Source: Carex sylvatica (Eukaryota; Streptophyta; Magnoliopsida; Poales; Cyperaceae). Taken from it: a stretch of DNA of 41,137 nucleotides. Below the pieces are notes generated by a model. It did no database searches. It was not told where the DNA came from and saw only the letters and a program-made list of their open reading frames with translations. Positions within the stretch are counted from its first letter, which is position 1. Each line of letters starts with the position of its first letter. The stretch spans positions 1 through 41,137 of the forward strand of contig CAXKVR010000643.1 in the NCBI GenBank assembly GCA_964058845.1, read 5' to 3'. Both the position numbers and the translations under genes were made by a program. Shown here piece after piece: positions 21,777-33,300 of this stretch.

Positions 21777-24700
21777 TATATTGTTGTGTTTCTTGTCCAT
21801 TATTGTTGTATAGATAATAGATTGCCAACTTATTAATTTTTGGGGGAATTTCATGTATTCCCCTCAAAAACTTCAATATTACGTATTTCCCCCTCAAAAG
21901 TTTGTAAAATCATATTTACCCTTCAAAAGTCTAGAAACTCACATATTTACCCAATTCATTAACTTTTTCATTACTTTTAAATTATTCAACCTTTCAAATT
22001 CATAATTCCCATTATACCCTTATAAAAAATAAAAGAAATTGATGTGCTCCCTAATATCTAAGCCCCTGTGGCCGGTCTAGTAAACACATAAGTGAGAGAT
22101 CAACTAAGAAATTAGTGTCCCTTTCATCCTTCAACCCGTACCAGTAGAAACATTTGAGAAACCATTCCTATCCCAACTGAGAAACACAACTGAAGTTTAA
22201 CATCTATGGTTATTGGAGTTTCAAATACATGATAATTTTGGAGAAAGCTGGACGGCCAAATTATGTTTTCTCAGAAAGCAATTTAGACGTTTGGAGATAA
22301 ATTGGAAGAGTCAAAAATTGAAAGATAAGGTCCAATTGCTTTCAAAATTGGATCATTTTTCAAAAATAAAATATTTAGGAAGCTAGAATCGACTTAAATT
22401 GATAACTGGACAAGCTAGTTTATAAAACAAAAATTATAAAATATATATATGACCAAGAAGAGATTAGTAAAATTTATTGGCCAAAGTATTAGACCATTCT
22501 TATCCCAACCAATTCCTATCCCAATCGTACCAGTAAAGACATTTGAGAATCCTTCAAACTGTACTACAAACAACAATTTCTATTCAGCATATATAAGCCA
22601 AATAAATAATATTCTTATTATTTTATTTATTTTGGGTAAATGTGTGATTTTTTAAACTTTTGAAGGGTAAATATGATATTATAAAATTTTGAAGGGGAAA
22701 TATGTAATATTGATGTTTTTGAGGAGGATACATGAAATTCCCCCTTAATTTTTTTTAAATAATAAAAACCCAACAGCCAATGACCTTTTCATGTTTGCCT
22801 TATAGAAGTCACTGGTCATTCAAACCTAGCTATCTTTACTCCTGACTCCTGATTCTTGAGGAAGAAGTCATCCACTAAACATAGCAACACAGTGCTTAAT
22901 TTTCTACACATTGCTTATTTTTTAAAAATACACTTCTATTTATATGTATTTATCAGAAAAAAATTATAAAAAATATACTTAAAATACAAAAGATTATAAA
23001 TTTATGCTCACCCTGACCGTACTAAACATCTTGGCGCACGTCTCTGAGAATAAGTTATTGGCCTTCGATTGATATAATTGTCTCCCTCAACATGTATCTC
23101 AGGTAGAGCGTTGCAAGACTAGACCACTGGTATCTGGTGAGATCACACTGGTTCAAGGGTGGTTGTTTTGGGCATTGGTTATCGCATTGCTTGTACCGGT
23201 TGTGCTACAACTCAACAAATTAAGGTATGATAAAGATAGTATTATTGTAACATTTTTAAATCATACTAAATGGAACATCAAATCGATCCTTTCTGTCATT
23301 TTTAGATTCTCTTTTTGTTGGATTATTTTTATTGAAATGGACGGTAAAGTATGTATTTTATTGATACCAAATATGTGTATATGAAAGGGACAAGGAAACT
23401 CATCCTAAAGAAAAAAGAAAGAAAGACCAACAGAGACAGAAAGAAGTATTGTGTACATTTCTCTAAATGACTAATGGTTTTGAAATTTTTTACTGGTAAA
23501 ATAGTATTGCGCTAGCAGCAGTGCAACAAGTATTGTGGCTTGCTTACCCCCTTATGAAGAGAATTACTTACTGGGTATGTTTTGAGCTGGTGTAATTTTT
23601 TTTTATTTTTTTCTAACTGGTTGAAAATACAGAATCACTTCAATTAACTGGTTTTGTTAATGACTTGATGGGTCAAATATTACAGCCTCAAGCTTTTCTT
23701 GGTCTAGTCCACAACTGGGGTGCAACACTCGGCTGGGCAGCCGTAAAAGGAAATTTATATGATGTTAGCATTTTCCTCCCAGTACACATTGCTGGTACAT
23801 GCTGGACACTGGTATATGATACAATATATGCACATCAGGTATAATATTTTATTTAATTTGAATATATGCACACAAGTTCAATTTGTGCTTATGGCATTAG
23901 CCCATACCTGTTATTTCACATTACAAACTGTTTCAACTTTCAAGCTTAATTTATAATATTTCTTTTAATGACTCTTGTGCCAACAAGATGATAGATAAAC
24001 CTATTATTTCTTAATTACTAATTAATTTTACACATGTCTGTAACAATATTGGTAAATTTGATATCATGAATATTACAAAGTTATTTGACAGAAAAAGGAA
24101 CATCCAAAACAGAGCTCAATCCTCTACTGGTATATATTTAATTGGCATATTTCAATGTTTAATTTGAAGCCTATTTTCAATTTATTTTTTCATTAAAAAA
24201 CAGGACAAAATTCACGATGCGGAGGCAGGAGTTAAATCCACAGCATTGTTGTTTGGAGACCAGACGAGGACTTGGCTCCTTGGATTTGCATCCATTTGCA
24301 TTGGATGCTTGATGTTTGCTGGCTACAATGCTCATATGGGTATGTTTGTGAGCTTTATTGCAAAATATATAAGATTTGCTTCAAACTTTAAATTTAAACA
24401 CTTAAATTCGATATATTTTGCGAGTGGTGCACTTACATACTTAATTTGTTAACTTTTGTGTTCATTTAGTATAAAATAAAGCAATAAAGAAACAAAAGGT
24501 TTATTTTAATGAATTTAATTTCATGATTTTAGGACCACTTGATTTTATATCAAACGAACTTCAAAATTTATAAATTTGACATGTAAATACATCACTTTTG
24601 ATGTATATTTGATTGAATTGTTTGAATTTGTCATTTGAATTCGGTGCATGCAATTTTGGGATCAAGCCTGCCAACCATAGTTTATTCCCGAAAAAGAAGT

Positions 24701-25458
24701 ATAAATTTAATTGACAGCAACATCCCAGCAGAAATACCTTGCAAGTATTATTATCCGTATTTGCTTTCTGAATTATTGATAATATTTAGATCGATACCAA
24801 ATTATCTCTCATTCTTTATGTGAAATTTAATTCAACTGATTTTATTTTTCTTTTTCTTTTTTATTAGGTTGGCCCTTCTACATATCTATGCTTCCTGCAT
24901 TTGGACACCTTTTATGGCAGATATACTCAGTTGATTTGTCAAATGGACTTGATTGTCTTGCGAAGTAAGCACCATTGTATCAGCTATTTTTTATATTCTA
25001 ATGAAATATGATAAGTTCCTTTGCCTGTTTTCTAGGGTTTATGCCAGAAATATTACTTGCAAGCACTTTCAGAAGTTTTTTTATATTCATAAAATGGTTG
25101 AACCAAACATAACAATTTGGAATTTTCCAAGGCCTGAGATTAATTCAACACTCTGCAAGTGTAGTAAATTGAATATCATCAAATTAAGATCTCAGATTCA
25201 TGACACCAATAAAGTGAGATGGGAAAAAAAGCACCACTAATTACAGAGTGAAAAACTGTTAAAACTTTTAACTGCCTCAGTTGCCATAAATGCTGATAAC
25301 TGAATAACCAACAAGTAAACGTGTCCAAAAAATTCAATGTTAAGCTGCAGACTGCAGGGTAATATGTGTTATAAATTCTTTTTTGCAGATTCATAACAAA
25401 CAGATGGTTTGGAGCAATAGTTATGGCTGGAATGCTACTGGGAAGGATTGTATATTGA
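20444..25458 (+). CDS. COQ2-type (UbiA family) 4-hydroxybenzoate polyprenyltransferase, divergent
   Basis: Membrane-bound UbiA-family enzyme. Canonical COQ2/PPT1 joins a polyprenyl chain to 4-hydroxybenzoate in mitochondrial ubiquinone synthesis. Eight exons: 20444-20763, 21087-21222, 23103-23224, 23505-23574, 23686-23838, 24204-24339, 24868-24964 and 25389-25458. All phases close, giving 367 aa. Residues 1-70 are Ser/Arg/Gln-rich with few acidic residues, like an organelle transit peptide. The first Asp motif is NDLLDLEYD (142-150) and the second DKIHD (268-272), followed by GVKST (276-280). [20 protein letters not shown] corresponds to the usual RPYAHLxRLDKPIGTWLLAW. Several normally constant positions differ: HISCCASND for RGAGCTIND, and DKIHD for DKEDD. 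It is either a fast-evolving COQ2 or a specialised aromatic prenyltransferase, as with the p-hydroxybenzoate geranyltransferases of shikonin plants. Substrates cannot be read from sequence. AATAAA at about 25553 may mark the 3' end. Confidence 0.92.
21301..21715. mobile_element. foldback MITE in intron 2 of the COQ2-type gene
   Basis: AGGCTAATATACAATCGATT at 21301 is mirrored by AATCGATTGTATACTAGCCT ending at 21715. The inverted match runs inward about 190 bp (TTTCTAACCTC, TTTTTAAAGTCCAAATGATC, GATGTGATCT, CATATTAAAATGTGCTAG, GACCAAATTTTA). The left end is preceded by a mirrored TATTAGCCTATCTC, giving an extra small hairpin (21275-21309). The right end runs into a (CT)n(TA)n microsatellite, which hides any target duplication. 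Confidence 0.75.
21715..21778. repeat. (CT)n(TA)n microsatellite
   Basis: About 11 CT units are followed by about 20 TA units, directly at the right border of the foldback element. This is an intronic simple repeat and is likely length-variable. Confidence 0.9.
21842..22744. mobile_element. ~0.9-kb Mutator-like non-autonomous element with 9-bp target duplication
   Basis: The ends are inverted: GGGGGAATTTCATGTATTCC at 21842 and GGATACATGAAATTCCCCC ending at 22744. The match continues inward through CAATATTAC, TATTTCCCC, TTTGTAAAATCATATTTACC and CACATATTTACCCAA. TTAATTTTT flanks both sides (21833-21841 and 22745-22753), a 9-bp duplication as left by Mutator-like elements. No coding capacity. 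It sits in the 1.9-kb intron 2 of the COQ2-type gene, 126 bp from another foldback. Confidence 0.82.
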
Positions 25459-26357
25459 GATAAACTCAAGTACTTCTACAGCAAGAGTGTCGACTAATCA
25501 CGACAATATCTGGATATAATAACAGAGCAGTTATTACATTATAGAATTTTTTAAATAAACACAAAATAAACTTGATTTGAGGAGATGCCAAATCTGGTAT
25601 GCTGTTCGGTGTAGTGTTCTTCATGTGCACTTTGATTTGAATTTCATTTTGAAATTTTGGTAGAATTCATATGCAATTTACAATCACAGATGTATGGTAA
25701 AGATATTTGAGCATGTTATCATGTCACAATTATGTAAGATATACAACAACTATTGGATCATTGCATATCTTTGCTTTTCAAGCCAAACCAAAGCAGAGTT
25801 GCAACATTTTTTTCATTTGGCAGATGACCCTTTGGAAAGGTAAACAGAGCTTGAGCTTTTTGGCAAATATGTGTAAATCTGTTTTATTATTAATGAGATA
25901 GTGGGTGGAAAAGAAATCTCCATTTATTGTAAACTAACTATTTTGCTTGGGATTCCAAAAGAAGAGGAAAAGAATCCAGAAAATAACAGATTTGAAATGT
26001 GCAGGGGATAATTGGACAAGTTGCTCTGTTTTATAATTGTTTAGATATATCCTCTAGAATCATTGATTAATATTTTACAGCATAGATGCCCCCTCCCAAG
26101 CAGCCCAACCAGCCCAAACAGCTATCAGTTTTTCTGATACCCACTTATCAGTAAAAAAAAGGAGCAGAGGTAAGCCTATGAATGCACACATAACCACAAC
26201 TTTTACTTAAGACACAAATTCTATATGATCTCTGCCATGAGAGAATCAAGAGATCAACGTTTTGGAAAAGACAAAAAGGTCCCCAACCCCATACCTCAAG
26301 TGATGATAATACTCACAATACGCATATCTATCTAATGTTGCTGTGGAAATAGAAGCA
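25459..26357. other. 3' region between the convergent COQ2-type and DRE2 genes
   Basis: The first 160 bp are shared with the inverted duplicate at 6550-6768, so they were part of the duplicated block. The remainder is AT-rich with no gene seen. It should contain both 3' UTRs. Confidence 0.5.
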
Positions 26358-26430
26358 TCAGATATCAGTCACAAGCATATTACTAGAGAACGCCACCTAT
26401 CCAAAAAAAAAGGAACAACATTATTGCACT

Positions 26431-26469
<39 letters not shown>

Positions 26470-27956
26470 AACGAAAAAAGGAAGAAAGGAAAACAAGAAA
26501 TTCAATTTATACCTTTTCCCCCAATATGAATGGGGGCAACCCTCGGTAAGGGCATCCACCACAACGAAATGCATCACCGAGACCACACTGCAGTTGGAAA
26601 CAAAGAAAAAGAAGTTTACAAACTAAGTTCAAACTTATTTGCAAAAAATGCCCAAACAATTTTCATTATTTTTTAGTAACATCCACTTTTTGCTTTAAGT
26701 AATTTGTTCTAACTTCTAATGAAGCAAATCAAGTATCTAGATTGTGCAACTAAACTTGAGAAATTCACTCAAATGTCAGCCTTTTGACTATTATTTGCAA
26801 ATAAAAATATCATGAGATAACTCGCAACTAAAAGATAATAACATGTCTGTTTCTTTTCTTTATACTTGATTTTTACAAATTGTACTTACGCTGCCACAAG
26901 CAGACCGAGGATTATTTATCTGATCCCGAGTCAGATCCAACTTTTGGAGCTTCCCTTCTTCTGCTTCTGCTTCGGCCTCTGCTCGACCACACGTACAGTT
27001 CTTGCAAGCCTTTCTTGCTTTTCCTACCTCACAATCTCCAACTAAAGTAAAATTTGATTCCTTATCAATTATAACAGTTAAGGATAGGGGAAACAACAAG
27101 TGCTAGTTTACAACTACAATTAAGAAACTGAATTGAAAGACTCTATATTTACCAATTGGTAGTTGCGGTTTTGCCAAATCTTCTACGGTTAGAAGACTAT
27201 CTTCGTCTATTATATCTGATTCTTCGTTGATGGGAATATTCGGGAGAATATTCACTGATCTAGTCTTTTTATTTTTAAGTGGATAAGACGATCCAACAGT
27301 CCAAGAAGCCTTTGTACCCTTAATCTGTAAAAAGCTCCCTTTAAATTAGAAAGAAATGATTATACTACAAGTTTATGAAAATGAGTTTTTCACTTACTGT
27401 AACTGATTGATTGCTGCAGTTTAGATCTGAAGCTTCGACTTCTATAAATCCCGACATTAGTAACTGACGCACCAGATTCAAGCTTGCCTGGTTAAAACAG
27501 GATCAACCAAAATAATTAATTGTAGAACTTTGAAAAAGATTTAATTAGAGATTAGATAGATAAGTATTATACCTCTTCCTGCTCAGGTGAAGTTACTTGT
27601 TTGTGTAGTATCAATTTGCCACTTGGTTTCAACACCCTACCAAATTCAACAAACCATTGTTCTCTGAAACACTCAATTTCAGATAATGCAATCACAGTAT
27701 CCATAGATGCAGCATTGAAAGGTAGATTACAACCTGTTTAATTAAATAGCATTTCAGAAATTTTCATAACAGAAATGTAAAGACCTCTACAAAAGTAAAG
27801 AATATGTTTAACAAAATAATGAAGCTAACCTAGAGATTCACATTGAGTTATTACAACGAGATTGCTGGAAGCCGGGTCCATCTGGAATTGCCTGATTGTG
27901 TGGATTGGTAAAGCAATCTCAGCCGTTAACACAAGAGAATTGTTGGTTTCTCCCAT
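26358..27956 (-). CDS. DRE2: anamorsin homologue, cytosolic Fe-S cluster assembly factor DRE2/CIAPIN1
   Basis: Electron-transfer component of the cytosolic iron-sulfur assembly pathway. DRE2 takes electrons from a diflavin reductase (ATR3/TAH18) and holds Fe-S clusters in its C-terminal domain. Seven exons: 27830-27956, 27573-27733, 27398-27487, 27153-27324, 26890-27041, 26513-26587 and 26358-26396. All phases close, giving 271 aa. Residues 1-150 form the methyltransferase-like domain ([25 protein letters not shown]). Motif A is C187-x8-C196-x2-C199-x-C201, and motif B is C232-x2-C235-x7-C243-x2-C246, the twin CX2C. Both Cys sets are complete. A Glu/Ala repeat ([10 protein letters not shown]) lies between them. 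The last exon encodes only [12 protein letters not shown] and is separated by an intron holding a (TA)n repeat. ATG 27956 is the first ATG after the TATA-like box at 28093. Confidence 0.96.
26438..26466. repeat. (TA)n microsatellite in last DRE2 intron
   Basis: About 14 TA units between exons 6 and 7 of DRE2. They lie in the 116-bp intron just before the 39-nt terminal exon. Confidence 0.85.
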
Positions 27957-28437
27957 TCTCTCTATACTATCAGTTCGGGTTAAATTAAGAATGTTAGCCA
28001 AAATTCGCAATAATTACAAAAAGAAGAACAATTTCTTGAGAGAGAATTGCAAAGACCTCTCGTGCTATTCACTTCCAGGTACGAGGGTAAGATTTATAAG
28101 GCCTTGGGGTGGAGTGATTAATGGGCAATGGATCTGACGGCGCTGGAACAAAGGAAGGGAAGGTACGGCTGGGATTTATTTGAGAGGATGCCACGTCGGA
28201 TGGAGGAGGACACGTGTAAGACCTGTGGACTCGCGTGGCGAAAAAAGGTAAGGAGTGAGCACGTGACCTGGAGAGTACAAGAGGCGCGTGACTAGATTTG
28301 TGGTTTTGGTTGGTGCGTACTATGTCACCATTGATAGTAACGTGAAACCAACAGGTTGCACTTCAGGTCGTCTCAAATGAGAGCAAAACTGGAGACCATG
28401 ATGACTGTTACAACTACTAGAACAATGTAGAATGACT
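27957..28437 (-). promoter_or_regulatory. DRE2 upstream region with TATA box and two G-boxes
   Basis: On the minus strand TTATAAATC (28092-28100) serves as a TATA box about 140 bp before the ATG. Upstream lie two CACGTG cores, at 28211-28216 (in ACACGTGT) and 28260-28265. These palindromic G-box/ABRE cores are bound by bZIP and bHLH factors. Their role here is inferred from sequence only. Confidence 0.6.
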
Positions 28438-28446
28438 GAATGAGTG

Positions 28447-29143
28447 CTTTTTTTTTTTTTATTAATCGAAAATAAACAAATAAAATATCATTAAAGGAGA
28501 TCGTTTTGCGAAAAATTTAATATTTAAAATGAGATAATTTATTTCGTCCGACTAATTCAACTCCTAATTAATTAAATTTTAACTAAACAGAGAAAAAATC
28601 AAGACAGTAAAAACTTGTTTGTCCGACTGCAAAAAAAAATAATAATAATAATGAAACCCGGGATGGAGTGGATTGTCCCGTCCGATTGTAATCGGTACCT
28701 GCCAGTGTATTAGAAAATTCAAATTGTTGGATATATATCTGCACAATTAATTGGTAATCGGTACCAATGAAATTCCTATTGACATGTTGATTATTCTATT
28801 GGAAAATTCGAATTGTTGAAAGGGGCTTTGGCCTTATGGAAATTAATTGAAAATGAATCTGTCTTCTAACAATCATCAATAGAACCACTTTGAATCATAT
28901 ATTTTCCACTCTGGACGGTACAATCTACTCTGTCCCAGGTTTCCTTTTTGTTACCATTCCTGATTTTTTTTCCTCTGTTTAGTTAAAATTTAGTTAATTA
29001 GTTGGATTAGCATGACGAGATAAACTGTCCCGTCTCGTAGGATGGGAAAAACCAATCCGTTCTACCTAGATATCGATTTTTTTGCAAAACGATCTCCTTT
29101 AACGATATTTTATTTATTTATTTTTGATTAATAAAAGAAAAAG
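28447..29143. mobile_element. 697-bp Mutator-like non-autonomous element with perfect 9-bp target duplication
   Basis: Terminal inverted repeats of about 160 bp. The left arm has TATTAATCGAAAATAAAC, AAATAAAATATC, TTAAAGGAGATCGTTTTGCG and AATTAAATTTTAACTAAACA. The right arm holds their reverse complements (GTTTAGTTAAAATTTAGTTA, GCAAAACGATCTCCTTTAA, TTTTTGATTAATAAAAG). GAATGAGTG flanks both sides (28438-28446 and 29144-29152). The interior is unique, with two GTAATCGGTACC copies (28688 and 28755). No coding capacity. Long inverted repeats plus a 9-bp duplication define a MULE-type insertion between DRE2 and RPA2. Confidence 0.88.
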
Positions 29144-29152
29144 GAATGAGTG

Positions 29153-30321
29153 AGGTTATGGTATTATGCATAATTGGTGCGTACTATAGAGCAATATTTT
29201 TATTTTTAAAATTCTAATTAAAACTATTTAATCTAGTCTCTATATATAAATATGTACTTATAAATTAAATTTTACATTCTTTTTAAAAAAAATATTATTT
29301 TTTTGATAGATATAAAATTATTATTTTTGAATGATCCACAATTTCTGAATCAAGTGTTTTTCTATCCATGTAAAAAATAAAAATAATAATTTACAAATAT
29401 ATATATTTATATGAAAACTATGTTAAACTGTTTTGATTGACAGTTCAAATCAAAGATTTAAATTTATAGTGCGGGTTAATATGTGCTATATACATAGTAC
29501 CATTATAGTGACAAATGAATTATTCACAAATTATTCGGATTTAATTCAGTCAAAGTTCGATCAACCAAATAATTTAACGTTCGGTTTGACATCACCAAAA
29601 TAACGAATTATTCAGATTTAGTTCGGATTTAATTCGCAAATCTTGTAACTGTGAGAACCATATAGCCTCACTCATGTAGAATAAAGCTTTTTTTGTTTCG
29701 CCATATCAGACTTTTTATGAAAGCATAAATGTTCCCGTGCCATTAACTTACTGGTTTATAATTTTCTAATTTAACATCAATTTTAGTTTACTTAGCAGTG
29801 GACAAATGATATAGCGGAATGCTTCTTTTTTCCTTGCATTGATTTTTAAGTTTAAATTTTATTTTTAAAGTCAAAATTGCTAAATAAAAAATTCGTTGAG
29901 TAAACTCTGTTAATATTAATTCTACATGAGCAAGTAGGACAGCAACATACACTTTGGCTTGTTTATGCTTACAAAGAACTCCAATTTCTGATATTTAAGA
30001 CGAAACAAATTCTTTTACAACTTCCTCAAAAGGAAGCTCCTTTTATAGGAAAAAAAAAAGAAAAAAAGTACTTTGTACACCTCATCTGCCATTATGCAAT
30101 TGCCATATATAAGAAAATGATTCGAAAGAGAAAAATTTCAAGTGCACAAAACAGTTTCTAAATTAGAAAAGCACATGGTCCAAGTGAGGTATTAGTTGGA
30201 CAGCACAAAGTAAAAAAACTGAAATTCCAGATACAAGTAATAGAACAAGGTAAGACAAGTTGCCAAAAAAAACAGTAAAAGGAAATTTATACATATTATA
30301 TTATAAATATTATTGACAGGA
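29153..30321. other. AT-rich spacer downstream of RPA2
   Basis: No gene. At 29520-29640 ATTCGGATTTAATTC recurs in direct and altered forms (AATTATTCGGATT, AATTATTCAGATT), suggesting another worn hAT-like fragment. The 3' UTR of RPA2 should lie at the right-hand end. Confidence 0.35.
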
Positions 30322-33300
30322 TCAGTCAACGCATGCAGACTTGAAGTGGAAGTCATCAATTGTCGAGTAAATATGACCGACATCCACATGGTAATCAATC
30401 GCTTCCCTGCATTGTTATCAACAATCAAGAAATAAGTGAATATGATTGTGTTCTAGTGTGCTTGTTTGGGAGAGAGAGAAAGATGGACAGACTTAATCTT
30501 ATTAGCTGGCAAGCCAAGGCGTTGAACCACTTCATCGACATGGATTCCATGCTCACTGGCGCTATTTTTTCAAATAAAACATATATATCAAGTCAAAAGT
30601 GGATTCATATTATTATATAATAAATAAAAATTAAGATGGAAATTAAAAGATAACAAGGAGAAATTACACGCTCGATGGCTCCTGGAACACCTCTAGAACC
30701 AGCTTGTAGATGTCAGTCTCAGATCCATGTGCTGTGCTGTTCCCAGAAACCTACAATACCAAATTTCAAAAGAAATCTTCATTTCTTACTCAAAATAACT
30801 GTACAAAAGAGCCTAACCCAAAACCAAATTGGTCAGAATTATATTTGCACAACTGAGCGCCAAATTGCCAACCTAGCCACAAATAACAAAAGTAGGATTA
30901 CATTTTGGGCCGAGGTACCAACATACCTTGTCAAGTGATCAGTGTTATAAAATGCAGTTTCTATGCGGATTTATATATGCGGATTTTAAAATAATAATTC
31001 ATATATATTTTGAAGCATAATCTCACAACAGGAATAAGAATACACATGTTTGTAGATATAAGAATACACAACAACAAGGTAATAAAAGTATATATATTTT
31101 AAAATCTACTAATTCAAAAGTCTCATAACAAAAATTTTATGTGGATCATATGCGGATCATATGCGGTATATGCGGATCATATGCGGTTCATATGCGGATC
31201 ATATGCGGATCATATGCGGTTCATATGCGGTTCATATGCGGATCATATGCGGTATATGCGGTTCATATGCGGTTCATATGCGGATTATATGCGGTATATG
31301 GCATATGCGGTTCATATGCGGTATATGGCATATGCGGTTCATATGCGGATCATATGCGGTATGCGGTCAAAATTATGCGGCCGAATATGCGGAACCGCAT
31401 ATTATACCGCATATTAATTTTCTATGCGGTTCGGAACCGCATACGCATATGCGGCCGCATAGACCGCATTTTGTTACACTGCAAGTGATTGATACTGCTA
31501 CCGGCATGATTGGTGTAGAATACTAAAATCCTTTATACATATTCTTTATCAGATCTAATTAAATAAAATCTCAGAAGTACGCACCATTTAGAAGAACACG
31601 AGAACTTACTTTAGTGGAAACAGGAGTCTGCGGCGATCCACTAGATAGAGAAGATCCATTAACAAGGCTTTGCTGGGGTTGGGTTAGACTTCCAACCTGA
31701 AAAAGGAAAAAAAAAAAAAAGATTTATTCAACTTTGTATCTGATTATAATGCATTTATTTTTTAAGAATCAATAAAAAGATTCTAATATCATTGTACTTA
31801 GCGTTGTATACATTTAGGTTAAATATATGTGACATTTTAAGCTCAGAATTTCAATAACTAATGCTCAATACATATTTGAATAACAAAAAAAACATTACAT
31901 CAAAATCTCAGACTACATAATACAAAAGCACCATATATAATACAATACAAATCAGCGATCATACCTTTGATTTGGTGTTCTCCAGATGCATTCTAACACA
32001 CTGGATGAAGTGTAATACTATCTGATTATTGTCTTTTACTGGCCTGAAGAAGAAAAAAGATTAATGAGAGAAGAAAATGCATATTATAGGTTTGGCGTCT
32101 AAAGATCATTGCATACTAATTTGAACTTACATAACTTAACAAAATGTTAACGCAAACACACAACAAAATTCAGTATGGACTGAAAATATGTGAAGAATTT
32201 TTTTATGAAATTTACTCGCATCTTTATTTTGAAGTATGCCATGCTGAAATTCACTCCACAAGAGAATTTGAAGAAAAAATAAATAAATGTCACAAAAAGT
32301 GCATAAACATTAATATTTCAGCAGTTCATACCTTCATTCAAAATTACCCACACATTTTTCCTAATCATTACTTGGACCTGAATAATTATGTACAAAACAG
32401 GTACCGGACATAATTTTAAGGCAACTCAAAATTAATTTCCTCAGTTTGGTCATGTTTGGTTGTGGAGTAACTTTAAACCAGAGTAAATTGCTTACTCCAA
32501 GCTAAGGTGGAGTAAGTTAATCATGTTTGGTGGAGTAAGCTAAACCACCTCTCTAGGTGGAGTAAGTTACTCCGGTTTAACTCACCTCTTACTCCATCTT
32601 ACTCCTCCTATTTTACTCCTCGTTTGGACAACCAAACATGGCCTTTAGCTTTTAAAGAAATCATCAAAATTGCATTACTCACCTAATGGCAAATGCAGTT
32701 GCGCGTTTCCTTTCAGAAAATCCCTTGAAGCTACCAACAATTGATACATACATGCCATTCCTTTGTAACATTACAAAATGCAAAGAAGAATTAGGCAAGC
32801 ATAACACAAGATATATATACACAATTTTTTTGAGGAATTATTTTATATAAGAAACAAAGAGATTAACACATACTCTATAATAGCTGTTTCACTTGCATCT
32901 GACGCATCATTGACCCTAAAGTTTCATAATTGTACTTAGAGAAAGTATTTCAAATAATACCATGTAACTTGTTACAAGTAAAAATAACTGCATTCTGTGC
33001 AATAAAATAACAAACTTTTCATGTGTACCTCAGTAAATTCAAACTATCATGCATGGCCCTAAAAAAAATATAGATCACAATATGGGCATACCCCTTTAAA
33101 GCAAGGAAAATTCCCCACCCACTCCTCTTTCCCAACTTGTATAGAAAACACTAAGCTAGTCCTTACGAGAGAATAACAGACAAAGGGCAGTCTTTTCAAA
33201 TTATCTGACTATCCCTCAATACTATCATCTTATCAGGCAAACTACGTTCTCACTACTGAGCATAGAAAATGGTAACGAAATAGGGGTCTGATTTAAAGAA

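Noticed and set aside
26860..27099. A separate 79-residue ORF on the minus strand
   Set aside because: It is exon 5 of DRE2 read through both splice sites, not an independent gene.
31139..31526. Three overlapping reading frames of 90-120 codons of MRFICGSYADH-type repeats
   Set aside because: They arise from the CATATGCGG array in all three frames at once, inside a confirmed RPA2 intron and a transposon. There is no protein family and no codon signal.
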